NCBI GenBank assembly: GCA_947561715.1
Contig: OX387199.1
Span: forward strand, 11,413,001-11,477,000
Length of the DNA stretch: 64,000 nt
DNA from: Ascidia mentula
Taxonomy: Eukaryota > Chordata > Ascidiacea > Phlebobranchia > Ascidiidae
Reading direction: 5' to 3'
The position numbers were made by a program, and so were the translations under genes. This document shows, piece after piece, positions 1 through 11,966 of this stretch. The notes below the pieces were generated by a model. It was not told the origin of the DNA. It saw only the letters and a program-made list of their open reading frames with translations, and searched no databases. Position 1 is the stretch's first letter, and the number at the start of each line of letters is the position of its first letter.

Positions 1-252
1 TTTACATTCTGCTTAGCTCTATCCTCTCTCAGAAAACAGTTGACAATGCTTTTTTTTCTAGTTACTCATGATTGCATGTACTATTAAAGCTAATGATTTT
101 CTGCATTTATATGGAATTAACTCAACCTGCAATTTTTGTTTTTTAAAGTAGTGTCATTACTGACATCACATCAGAAAATGTGACATATGCCACTAATGCC
201 AGTTAGGGAATATATAAAAAAGATCTAAAAAACATAGATCAATAACTTGTAA

Positions 253-1045
<793 letters not shown>

Positions 1046-2403
1046 CACACTTAGAATAAAACAAATGCAGATAAGCCTTTGCTGAAAACTATATGTTGAT
1101 CCCACATTTTTTCCATTGCATTGACTAGCAGATGATCTCTATGAAGCAACATGTCCTGTAATTTTTTGTCATGAATTTTAACACTTTGGTATTTTGTCAC
1201 TACTAGTACAGTAAATCAAGTGATGTTTTATTGCCATTCTGTGTAATCTAGTATTATTTTGCAAATCATGTACACTTCAATAAGGTTGAAGGTGAAATGG
1301 CCAGTAGCAGTTTCATACTTTTACCTATTTTAGTTTTTATACCAACTCAATTATCCATTGTTGTTCCAATCTTTGTTTTGTGCCACTGATGTTCAAACCC
1401 GAGTAATTGCAAGTCATTATTTTCTGTTAATTTCTGCAAAATGCTATGGTTGATGTGTGTTACTTGATTGGAAAACTGCCAAGTCTTGTACAGAATCATG
1501 TTGTTAGTTGTGCCTTACCACTTTTCATTCTTGCACTAACTTGTTGTTGCATTTATACTTCATTATGTTTGAAGTCAATGTAAGTTGAACACTTTGTTTG
1601 TACTGGTTGTGGCAGCTAGACTAATCTCATGTCTTGTTTGCTTTTTTTTATGCGAAAAAAACTTGTGTACAAAGACAAGTGTCTCATTGTTTTGGGAGGG
1701 AAAATAACATGTTCGGATCCATTGATGTTGTGAAGTAAACCGTTGAAGCAATGTTGCAGAAAAATGCACGAATTTGCTGTCGGGAAGTCGTTTGAATGCT
1801 GTAGTTTACATTCAAAAAGAGCAATTACACCGTGTTATAAATTCTGAAGCGAAGTTGAACTGTTTGGAGAAAATTGAACAAAGGAAACATATGTTTTAAG
1901 GTAGTTACTAGGGAGAATTTTGATCCAGTTTTAGTGGGGTTATATGCATTTTGAATTAGGTAGCAACTTGCCAGGTGCTGTTGAACTAAAAACTTCAGGC
2001 TATATTTACAGAAAAATGAATCGTTTAGGGGCCCATTCATTTGTGGTTTTCGTGTAAGATCCATTCCTCATCTACGTATTAAGGTCAAAATTGGTTGCCG
2101 GATTTGACCCCCGATTGGAAATTATATTGGGTAAAGAGCAGAAAAAAATGCAATTAGATTTTGCGGTAAAATAAATCTATTGTGGTTTTATGCAAGGCCC
2201 CAACTCTCCTCTAAACAATAGAACCAAAGTTGGTTGCTGAATAATGGCCTTAGTAACTGACAACTGTATCACGCAAATCACGTCGAAGAGTCGTGCGTTG
2301 CAGTCCTGACGGTAACATAGTAGCCTATATACCTCAGCGTTTGAGAATGTACGACGGATCGATATATACCTGTCTCTGGTGGCACCAGTGTAAGAACGTA
2401 TGC
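1046..2403. other. Smad 3' flank and gap with no gene seen
   Basis: This stretch should start with the Smad 3' untranslated region. It is AT-rich, and its short open frames on either strand match nothing I recognise and lack convincing splice context. No RNA gene or repeat stands out before the inverted-repeat arm at 2404. Confidence 0.5.
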
Positions 2404-2663
2404 TATGCTTGGCTATCGGTGTCATAATTCGTCATATTGTACGTGTACCGTCGATAACATGCGTATGCCTTATTAACGAACGTGCACGTTATTTAAAGCC
2501 TGGCCAAAAGTGTCAAAATCCGAATCAGAGCGACATCATGTGGAATAATAAGGTACGCGCGCGATAATAAGCAGCACGTTCGCTATTAGTGTACATGCAA
2601 ATTAATAGGACACATTTCTTGGCCAACCGTGTCATAAGTCAAACTGATATAAGTCAAACTCAT
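2404..2663 (+). repeat. Left arm of a long imperfect inverted repeat
   Basis: From TATGCTTGGCTATCGGTG to about TCATAAGTCAAACT this arm matches, in reverse complement, the segment 6150-6372. Shared landmarks include CGGTGTCATAATTCG, GAACGTGCACGTTATTTAAAG (one mismatch), GACATCATGTGGAATAATAA and TGGCCAACCGTGTCATAAGT. The arm also carries degenerate copies of a roughly 20-bp unit resembling ACGTGCACGTTATT. The arms are about 3.5 kb apart and enclose a MITE and a LINE remnant. They probably are the ends of a foldback-type DNA element, or two opposed copies of one repeat family. No transposase is visible between them. Confidence 0.8.
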
Positions 2664-2671
2664 CAGACAAA

Positions 2672-3036
2672 GTGAGGTTTTACTGCAGTCACCTCTGCTT
2701 TTGGCAAACTTAAAACAATTAAATTGCGACGTAAAGATGCAAACTTAGCAAAATGCCAACTTAACATGTGCTAAAGGAGACTAATATAGGCACTTACCCT
2801 TATAGATTAAACCAGGGATGTGCAACCTTTAGCATAGCAGCGCCAAAGCTGCATTTGATTAGGTAACAAAAATATTGTGTCTTTGGGGTGTAAATCTCAC
2901 ATTTACGACCGCTTGACAAAAGATATATGTAATTTAACTGCTCAATATTGTTAAACTAGGGATTTAACACCAAATACGTGGCAATTTAATTGTGTTAAAT
3001 TTGCCAAAGGCAGAGGTAATTGCAGTAAAACCTCAC
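2672..3036. mobile_element. MITE-like element with about 60-bp terminal inverted repeats
   Basis: The left end (2672-2732), GTGAGGTTTTACTGCAGTCA through a run ending AATTAAATTGC, is matched in reverse complement by the right end (2976-3036), which finishes TTGCAGTAAAACCTCAC. The interior is about 240 bp without coding capacity. A separate hAT-like terminus, CAGGGATGTGCAACCTTT, starts at 2813 inside it, which suggests a second nested insertion. The structure fits a non-autonomous DNA transposon; the superfamily is not determined and no target-site duplication is clear. Confidence 0.75.
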
Positions 3037-3169
3037 GTTGCAAGTTCCTGTTGGGGTCACCAGACATTGGGAATATTTATTGTCAGTCGCGCCAAAAAAT
3101 AATTGCGGACTGGTCTAGACTAACAACAAAGTAACGACGCAAACTACAGATGTCCACTAGATGGATACA

Positions 3170-5990
3170 TGAGTGATATTTGCAAAATTGAAAGCAGAAA
3201 ACAAGAGCATATCAAACTTTTCTGGTGCTCCAGTTATAATGGAAGGGGATTTTAACCTAGCATTTGACCAAAGACGCCCAACACCCCTACAAACGAGCAA
3301 GGGATACCTTACAAAACTACATGCAACACTCGAATCTTACCGACATTTTTCGATTTAAATTTCCCTCTACAAAAAAAATTTTCCCGCACCGAAATGGCTG
3401 ACCATAAATTAATGCTTAATAATCTAGTTGGCTTCTATAACCACCTGTATGAGGAACCTCCATGTTCGACTCAAAATACCCTGCTTGTAAGTAACCTAGA
3501 AAAGCTCGCGCTAACAAAAATCACCTGCGAACAAACGGAAAAATTAAATGAGGAGACAATGGAAGCGGAATTTTTAAATGTAATAAAACCATGCAAAAAA
3601 AATTGCCAGGCTTGGATGGCTTCCCGGTTGAATTTTACATGATTTTTTGGGATGATATCAATCTGGTCTACCTAAATGCATTGGAGTTTACGTTAAAACC
3701 GGTGTCCGCGACGCAATCTGAAGGACTCATCACCCTAAACCTTTTACAGGCCCAAAATTATCGCCCAATAACTCTACTAAACGTTTGTAAACTCAAAAGT
3801 GGTCAACACAAGAATACGCGGTATCGACAATATCGTATCCAACGACCAAAACGGCTTCCTACCACATTTGTATATAGGAACAAATATCCGGTTGCTGTAC
3901 AACATGACTGGCAGTACGGACCATTACCGCGCTCCTGGGGGGATACTGTCTTTAGATATTTATAAAGCCTTTGACATCTTAAGGTGGGAATTTATCTACG
4001 CAACTCTCTCTGCGTTCGGGTTCGGAGTTAGATTTGTCAATCTCATTAAATGCTTATACCAAAATGCTTCTGCGAGAGTCACCAATAGCGATTGTCTCAG
4101 AATCGTTTCACATTGAACGTGGCGTCGAACAGGGAGACCCACTCTCCCCAACGTTGTTTGTGCTCTGCATCGAATGCCTAGCAACAGCGCTTAGACAGGG
4201 TGATTTTGAAGGCATACGACTGAACGATAAAGAATACAAAACATTTTTATTTGCGGATGATACACTTGTTTGTTCTAAAGGTTCTGATACGGATTTCACC
4301 AAAATCTTTCAAATTTTAATTTTAGAGGAGTTAGGCGAAATGACAGGTTGCAAAGTAAATATGGAAAAGTCCTGTGCCTTTTTCATAGGTCCAAATCGCT
4401 CAAACCAACACAAACCATTTTAAAAGGATGGACTTCAATGGCCCTCGGAATCTTTAAAATAAAAAGATGAGGAACTTATCGAGCTGAAATTTTCCCCGTC
4501 ACTAAAAAATACGAACATAGTAATGAACCTTTGGGCGACCAGAGGATTAACCCTTCTCGGCAAAATAAAACAATAGCTAAGAGTCTCATTATACCCCTAT
4601 TGACATATAAACTGTGCGTCCTACCAGTGATCATCCCAAAAAATGCATTTGTAAAATCGACCGAGCCTTATTTAAATTTAAATGGGGCTCATCTTAGGAA
4701 CGAATTAAAAGAGTTAACCTGTGTAAAAGTTTGGATAACGGCGGGGCGGGCATGATAGGTATTGAGAACTATATGTTGGCATTAAATTTAAAACGGTTAT
4801 GGAATTATTTTGCGAGGAAACAAAAAATATAACTGATCTTCAAACTCCATTCTTACACCCAAACAGATTGGAGGCACTATTAAACTCGACAGTCAGCCCA
4901 TCTAGTTTAATTTTGAGGAGCCTCATCCCATTAAGAACCCTCCGTTGTATCATAAACATTGCGAAATCAATCCTGAGCAAAAACCCCGACCACACATGCA
5001 ACAGACCTCTCTGGCTTAACAAATCAATAAAAAAACGCAGTAAACCTTTTTATTTCGAAAATTTTATAGACGCGGGAGTAATGGCCAACGACGACCTGCT
5101 AGACCACATATGGAGAATATTTCAAATATGATGCACTACAAAAATTTTACAAAATTTAGTCTTGGCCCAAGTACAATAGATTTCACTAAGTTTCTCAAAC
5201 TTATAGCATGTATACCCGAGGAGTGGGACTATGGACCAGTGCCTTCACATAAAAAGCTAACAGACGTTTTAAAAAATATCTTGAGACATTGCGAGAGCAC
5301 AAAGGCTTTATATTCCTGGCTTCAAACCGCCAATATACGATTCAAACCCAAAGCACAAGCTGTCCTTGGCAGAGTACCTTGGAGGCAAATATATACCTCA
5401 AGCTACAGTGGAAACTAAATTAACAAGCTTTTAAATTAAGGTAAATCTCATGGCCAATGTGACCAACAAAAAGTTAAAGGATCTGAAGTTTACAGAAACA
5501 GGTTCATGTTTCTTTTGCGAAAATGCCGCGAAAACTGTTTTACATCTATTTGTGAATTTCCATATTGTAACACGTTACTGGAAAAATGTATGCGGTTGGT
5601 TCAGTGCTAAACTTCGTGTCCCCTTGTATTTTCCTCCTCGGTATACATCAAAATAACAATATCTTTGAATGCTTTGTAAACTGCGCCCTTCTGTGTGCCC
5701 GAATTGTAATTTATAGATGCAAATACGCTAAGAGGCAACCAACAACAACAGAATTTGTAAATATGTTGCAAACAACAAGATCCATTAAATTAAACATCGC
5801 CCGTGAGAAATACCGTATAACCGAATCGAATTATTACAAAAGAAAGTGGTCCTATACGCTGCTTGACGTGAAGCATACCCATGTAACTTGGCTTCTTGTG
5901 CTGATTTCTCGCCATCATGTTTAATCCTTGTTGCCTTTTTTGTCTTATTGCTTAGCCTTTTCTTCAATTGTTCGCCTTTAGCGTTCTTTT
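3170..5990 (+). mobile_element. Decayed L1/Tx1-type non-LTR retrotransposon (LINE), 5'-truncated
   Basis: Conceptual translation in shifting frames gives the tail of an endonuclease domain (VIMEGDFN near 3235-3260), then reverse transcriptase blocks in the right order: PGLDGFPVEFY near 3605-3640, NYRPITLLN near 3755-3785, LSLDIYKAFDILRW near 3950-3988, QGDPLSPTLFVLCIE near 4128-4172, and the catalytic box FADDTLV near 4250-4270. Downstream come PLWLNKSI and KPFYFENFIDAGV (5000-5085) and a Cys/His-type C-terminal segment CFFCENAAKTVLHLF (5505-5555), all typical of L1/Tx1-group elements. Several frame changes and stops make it inactive. The start is lost inside the endonuclease. The 3' end is placed near an A-rich run at about 5990 and is approximate. 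It lies in the plus orientation between the two inverted-repeat arms. Confidence 0.88.
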
Positions 5991-6149
5991 TTCAACAAAA
6001 AAAGAAAACAAGGCCATGTCGACGTCCATAAGCTGATGGCAATGCAAGTATAATTTTACCTGCTATGACTGGCCAACTTATTATGCGCGCACGTTACTAA
6101 GTTATGAGTACGTTAATAAGTTGCATGTTCGTTAATTAGGTACGCGTAC

Positions 6150-6372
6150 ATGAGTTTGACTTATGACACGGTTGGCCATGAAATGTATCCTATTAATTTG
6201 CATGTACACTAATAAGCGCGTACCTTATTATTCCACATGATGTCGCTCTTGTTCGGATTTTGACAATGCTGACAAGGCTTTAAATAACGTGCACGTTTGT
6301 TAACAAGGTACACGCACGTTATCTAAGGTACACGTACAATATGGCGAATTATGACACCGATGGCCAACCATA
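6150..6372 (-). repeat. Right arm of the long imperfect inverted repeat
   Basis: This is the reverse-complement partner of 2404-2663, running from ATGAGTTTGACTTATGACAC to GACACCGATGGCCAACCATA. The neighbouring 6070-6150 continues in the same style (GGCCAACTTATTATGCGCGC, TACGTTAATAAG) and has no counterpart on the left, where the MITE begins. Identity is high but not perfect, with small indels, so the element is not very young. Confidence 0.8.
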
Positions 6373-7389
6373 GTTTGCAGGCATTTGCCTCTGTCGGCTT
6401 GCGATGTGTAAAAGTGTACCGATAATGTAATGAGATTTCTTCCCATTGAGTCTTTTAATTTAGCAAAATTGGTACAATTATTCTGTTTCACAATGTTCCT
6501 ATTCGTAAAATTGTAGTGAGAGTTTGATTTCTTGGAATCACATGTATATTCTCTATGGCTGACAGAAACTCAGTAACGGATAAGCACAAAATGGTAAAAT
6601 TGTTAACACGTGTTAACACTATATTGTACTCTTTAAATTCACATAACCCACTGTCAAATTTGGAAAAATTACTCCCTTCAAAAGTTTGCCCACCTGTTTT
6701 ATAAACTTTTTGGATAGCGTGCTTCCCCTGCATATAAGTTATATGTTGGCATGTAGCCTACTATAGTGCTGGGCGAGTTTATCCACCTTTTAAGATAAAT
6801 GATAACTTACGTATAGAATACGCCTGGTAATGGTTCCTGTGGCAACCAAAAAAGATACGCACGTATGTTCAAAATTTAATCATAAGATAGAGCTCGCCCG
6901 AAACCACTCGAAATCGAATAAAAAAACGTTTGAAAAAAAGAATAAAAAAGTCACCGTTTGTGCTTTAACAACACGATATGAATATGCGACAATGATACAT
7001 ATCATCTTCCCGCACAATTTATTACAACAGCAAAGAATAAACATCTGATGGTCGCTTTCTTTCGCATGTAGGATAACGTCCAGACGCGGTTGTTTTGTTG
7101 AGTGTCATCATGTGGACATTTTTCTGTGTCGTCTTAACCAGCATTATTACTGGTATCGCTGGAAATATCCGGCAATCGTCGTTCAAGTCGATTGACGTGC
7201 CTTTTCTAGTAACCTTGTTCAGTTTGCACCAAGTACAGAATATTCCCTCGATTTTCGAAGATTTTTCCAAGTAGCTATTTTGGTCCAGACGCGAATAGTT
7301 GCGTGCACACTTGCTTCATTATTGGCGTTATGTTAATCTATGCTGTGATGGGGTGCGAAAAGTGAGAGCAGAGTTCGTAGTTGATAACT
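6373..7389. other. Gap with no gene seen
   Basis: AT-rich sequence with only short open frames on both strands. None has a recognisable domain or good splice context. The minus-strand frame at 7022-7270 lies downstream of the gypsy fossil and could be more of it, but I cannot support that. Confidence 0.4.
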
Positions 7390-8060
7390 CTGTAGAATTT
7401 TGGGTTCAGTAAAATGGATGTGATTTGGGCAGGAGAGAGCGTATAGGGGGTGTTACTTTCTCGGAGAGGCTTGCGACAAAACGCCCATAATGGATGACTT
7501 TTCCTAGAAAGGCCTTCAGTTGAAAGGTCTTTGTGACAAATGGCAGCTCACGTACTGCTTGGATTGATGATTTCTCTCTTTGTCAATTATATGTACAAGA
7601 TTATACTAAAATCTTGAAGAATTTACGTTAGTCCGAGCGAAAATCCAAAATCTTGTAGACGTTTAAGCGGATTTTTTAGGATTTAAACGTGTCTTTTTCT
7701 GCCGAATCTGTGACAACGAGAACGTCCAAGTATGCTGGTAATCCAGCAATAACAGTGTCCATGCAACGCTGGAATTGTGCGGGGCTAGAGGTCACCCCGA
7801 AAAATATGCGATTGTAATCAATTCAAAAGATGTGCTGATCAGACAGTGTTTGTTTGTATTTTCTTACATATGGACCAGTTAAAGCTGGATTTGCTCGCTG
7901 CCACGATTGATGCCACTCACAGATCTCAGTTTTGGCCTCAGATAGAACTTGGGCCCAACAACAGACCGGTGACGGAACCTGCAGCCAGCATGGGGTCAGA
8001 TTGAGACTTCTGCACAGACTTGATGATGGGTCGCGATGGTGCAATTCTGTCAAAATCATC
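7390..8060 (-). mobile_element. Fossil Ty3/gypsy-family LTR retrotransposon fragment (pol), broken
   Basis: On the minus strand the stretch around 7690-7815 reads GVTSSPAQFQRCMD followed by AGLPAYLDVLVV, the reverse-transcriptase core of Ty3/gypsy elements. Further along, 7450-7530 reads LKAFLGKVIHYGRF, the segment linking reverse transcriptase to RNase H in this family. The part above 7815 includes ALTGPYVRKYKQTL and is probably the preceding part of the same domain. No LTRs, gag or integrase were seen. It is an old, clearly broken fragment. Confidence 0.8.
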
Positions 8061-8905
8061 CGGACCCTTCAACCTATTGATGTGCCTCATCCAGTCAGTT
8101 TTGCAGTTTCTTTATTAACTCGAGATTGTACGTATCAAGTCGTGATGAGGATATGTCATTGCAAGAACCGTCTCGTCGGCAAAGAATTTAGTTGTGAAAG
8201 TAGGTACATGCGGAAGATCGTGTATATAGGCTACAAAGAAAAATGTGAAACGGCTAAATGTCGGTATTTAACAGAGGTTTAACTACCGACGGCATTTTCT
8301 ACCCTTACAATACATTGACAAGGCGCCATAAGAGAAGCTAGGTGTAAAAGAGATGCGGCTAACTATGTACTTTGTAATGTAATAAATTGATACACACACC
8401 AAACAGCTGTTTTTAATTTATGACGTCAGAATAGTCACGTGTCCTATCCGGTGGGGTGCAATGGAGCTAAACATATAAATAAAACAATAATTGTAATTTT
8501 CTTTGTTCCAATTTTTTTCGGTGTTTATGTGCGACTCGTAGCTTTTTACGGTCTGTTTTCTAGGTGTGTGCAACCAACTTCAGTTTGTCATCAATACCTT
8601 GTAACGCGCTCCTACAAGCTATACTGTCTCGTTGGACTTTGTACATCTGCGATCCACCCAAACAACATGATAACACTACGCGCTGCAGTTTATTGCTGTG
8701 CTACACTTTCAACAGTTCGATGTCGTTGGTTTAAATCGAAAAATTAAGCATTTTTTGCATATCAAATGTGTTTCAGTTTGGTAATGAAGAAAGTGAGTTT
8801 TTTTGGAAAGAACTAAATGCATAGAATATAAAAACGTGTTTATATAATTTATTTGGTTTATTTGTATTTCTGCACACAGAATGTAAAATATTTCGTTTAA
8901 TTACA
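8061..8905. other. Upstream region of SAMD8, with a possible trans-splice acceptor
   Basis: No coding region is supported here. Immediately upstream of the SAMD8 start the sequence runs through a T-rich tract into TTTCTGCACACAG (ending about 8880), followed by 25 bases and then ATG at 8906. That is a good 3' splice-site shape with no obvious partner exon close by. In a tunicate it could be the acceptor for spliced-leader trans-splicing, or the end of an ordinary 5' UTR intron. The sequence alone cannot tell which. Confidence 0.35.
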
Positions 8906-11359
8906 ATGAGTAATGAAATGTTAATTTCAAAATGGACATGTGATAATGTCAAAAGTTGGTTGAAATCAGAAGGATTTGACACATATGCCTCCTTACTTTG
9001 TGATGAGCATGGGGTTGATGGAGAAGTTTTGATGACGTTGACAGTTAAGGTAAAAAAAACATTTTTCAAAAAAATAATAGGTTCTTTTCTATTTATTTTG
9101 GTTGCAAAATGTTACATAAACTAATCCACACTCACAACAAATGATACTAAGATAATAAAGGATGTAATACATACATTTAAAACAGTGTTTCAATCTGTTT
9201 TTTAGAATCTCTCTTAATTTTTCTCTTTATGTTTTACTATATTTACAAAAGGTTTAGAACCTGGGTCAAGAAAAATATTAAATTTTGCATGCGAATTTTT
9301 GTCAAATTTTTTATGATTTCATGTAAATATATGAACATAACACAATCACAGACGTTGAAGTGTGCACTTTTAAATCATTTGTTGTGTTCTGAAAAAAACA
9401 CCTTGCATTCTGGGGATTGCTGATATCTGGGTTAAAGTGATAATACAAACATGTTACAAAGAAATACCAATATTTGTAAATATCCAACCCTTTTTTTGAA
9501 GGATCTACGTAGTCCACCACTTGAAATAAAAAAGCTAAGTGACATCAAGAAGTTGGAGAAAAGTTTAAAAAAAATCCAAGAAAAAAGTTTGCTTGAACAA
9601 ACCACTGGGGATGGTAAACAGAGTCAAATTTTGACTTAGCTTGAGACTTAGTCACAAGACTAAGGAGTTGAAATATTATTGTAAAATTAAAACAATGGTG
9701 TGATGCAATTTTTCTTTGATTATACTTCGGTACCTAACGTAAACAAAACAATATATTGTACACTTACATTTTGCATGTACGGCATTTGCACAAAAGTGTA
9801 GTCTCATTGTACAGTTTACAGTTGGTGACATGCACATGAATTTTATAGTTTACACAAAGATTAGTTTCAGTTACTGTACATATGATTGTAGAAACTGTAA
9901 ATGGAAAGTATTTATCTGTGAAGAAAAGGTTTCAGAGCCATAACTTGAATAACACTGACTCAAGTGGTGTTGTATCATCTGATGAAGACGATGATGTGTA
10001 CTGCTTAAAAGTAAAATCTCACAACAAAGTTTTTCTGCCAGAATACAACAAATTGCTGGTATATCCCTTTTTATGTAAAAAATAGGTGTCATTGTTTTTT
10101 TTGTTTCAATACATATCCTTACATAACAGGTGGGATTTACATATGCACTTCTTGCATCTTGGATAACTGCATATGTGATGGTAATTGTTCATGAAAAAGT
10201 ACCAGATAAGAAGAAATACCCTCCCTTGCCAGATGTGTTTTTGGATAACATACCTCTTATACCATATGCATTTCAGTTTGCTGAAGCATGTGGGTTACTG
10301 TTATGTGCAATGTTTTGTTCCATTTTGGTTTGTCACAAACACAGGTAAACTTTAAAATGTCTTTTATTTTTTGTGTACAAATGTTTTTCGTTTAGGGCGA
10401 TAGTGTTACGGAGATTTTTTAGTATCACCAGCACTGTATTTCTTTTGAGATCTGTAACTATGTTTGTCACATCCTTATCTGTACCAGGAGAACACTTGCA
10501 GTGCAGTGGTAAATACATAAGATTTGTGTCATGTATATCTAATGTGAACTAAATACTTAACTGAATTGCACATTGTGTATCTTCAACAATACTTCCAGCC
10601 ATTTTTTACAGCCATTTACAACTCAATGTGGCAAAGAATAAAACGAGCTACTGAAATTGTGCTTGGATTTGGAATGTCTCTAACTGGTCTTCAAACATGT
10701 GGAGACTACATGTTTAGTGGACACACTGCATATCTCACATTGTTTAATCATTTTATTACAGAATGTAAGTAAATTTATACGTGTCTAAGTTCCTGCCACT
10801 GTTACTACAAAATATGTTGCAGATACACCAAGGAAAATTCCATTTGTTCACACTGTTTCATGGGTATTGAATCTGTTTGGTGTTTTTTTTATTTTAGCTG
10901 CACATGAACATTACTCCATTGATGTGTAAGTTTATGAGTAAATCTTTAAAACTGCAACAACAACAACATTTTTTTTTCAGAGTTATTGCCCTGTACATAA
11001 CTTCAAGGATATTTCTTTACTATCACATGCTTACCAATACAAGGTCATATTCACATAGCAAAAGAATAAAGGTATAAGTACACTCCCATCAAAAATTTTT
11101 TTTAAATATTTGTTTCTGGTAGAACAAAGCACCACACAGAACATTTTGTTCAATTACTCGATAAATCAATCGAGTGCTTAATCGTTTATTGAGTATTACT
11201 GTTGTTTTAAATTTTATTTTGCAGATCTGGTTTCCACTTGTGTCATATTTTGAGTGCAATGTCCCTGGTAAGGTTCCGAATGAGTTTGGATGGCCATTTA
11301 CAAGAAAAAGTGTTGCCGCACTAGTTAAACACATGAAAAACCGTTCAAAACTTGAATAA
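8906..11359 (+). CDS. SAMD8: SAMD8 / SMSr, sphingomyelin synthase-related protein (ceramide phosphoethanolamine synthase family)
   Basis: Nine exons in continuous phase: 8906-9049, 9502-9613, 9871-10058, 10130-10344, 10396-10508, 10612-10764, 10823-10925, 10981-11071, 11225-11359, giving 417 residues against about 415 for the human protein. Residues 9 to about 75 form a SAM domain ending [12 protein letters not shown], a SAMD8 signature. An acidic linker (SSDEDDD) follows, then the six-span lipid phosphatase core starting [19 protein letters not shown]. The catalytic motifs are intact: [10 protein letters not shown] (residues 287-296, His295) and HYSIDV (His338, Asp342). The family works in the ER/Golgi membrane, moving phosphoethanolamine from phosphatidylethanolamine to ceramide; the SAM domain drives oligomerisation. 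The C-terminal segment [20 protein letters not shown] matches the conserved end. The start is the first ATG before the SAM domain. Identification is essentially certain; the enzyme product is inferred from the family. Confidence 0.97.
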
Positions 11360-11966
11360 TAACACACCTTTGTTTCTCGGATTTTAAGTTTGAAACATGT
11401 GCAACTTTTACTATTTTAAAGTTGTTCCTTTCTGTAAATTAACATTCAGTACCTTGTCAATTTGTGAAGTGCATTAACTTGTATATCAGTGTTTTGTGCC
11501 TTTTTAAGCCCATTCTGTTGAGTTATGGGATCATCTTGCAGGCCTATTTTTTACTGTTCAAGTTATTTCATTCATTTAATCCCTTTCTTCTTTTCCTATA
11601 CTAAACAAGACTGTATGTCACCTTTAGCTGTTGTTTGGTACATGTTTGATTGTTATTTTGCTGTGTTATAAAACAAATCATTACGTACCACACGATTTAT
11701 TGAAACAACGCTATTGCAGGTAAGATAAGCAGCACCACATGCAAGCTATACATGCACGATATTAGTTTTCCGTTTATACAACGCAAAACAGTGAACAGTT
11801 CCTTTCGCATGATTGGGGGTGCCACGCAGCTATTTTTACACAGAGAAGGGGTGCAAAGATGGCGAAAATAAATGAACAAAAACAAGTGAAAACACTGTTA
11901 TGCGATGACGGCAAAACTGCTGGGAGCGTCAGTAAGATAAACACGACAGTGGAGTTGTCGGAGTGC
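11360..11966. other. Convergent 3' flanks of SAMD8 and FNIP
   Basis: About 600 bp separate the SAMD8 stop (+) from the FNIP stop (-). Both 3' untranslated regions must fit here or overlap. No convincing paired poly(A) signals and no other gene were seen. Confidence 0.5.

Noticed and set aside
3173-5924. Separate small genes in the run of open frames at 3173-5924
   Set aside because: Their translations line up in order with endonuclease, reverse transcriptase and C-terminal parts of one decayed LINE.
7932-8282. A 116-codon plus-strand open frame
   Set aside because: It partly overlaps the gypsy-type fossil on the opposite strand and shows no domain of its own.
8439-8747. A 102-codon plus-strand open frame upstream of SAMD8
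   Set aside because: It is Cys- and Tyr-rich low-similarity sequence without splice context or a known domain, and is not supported as a gene.
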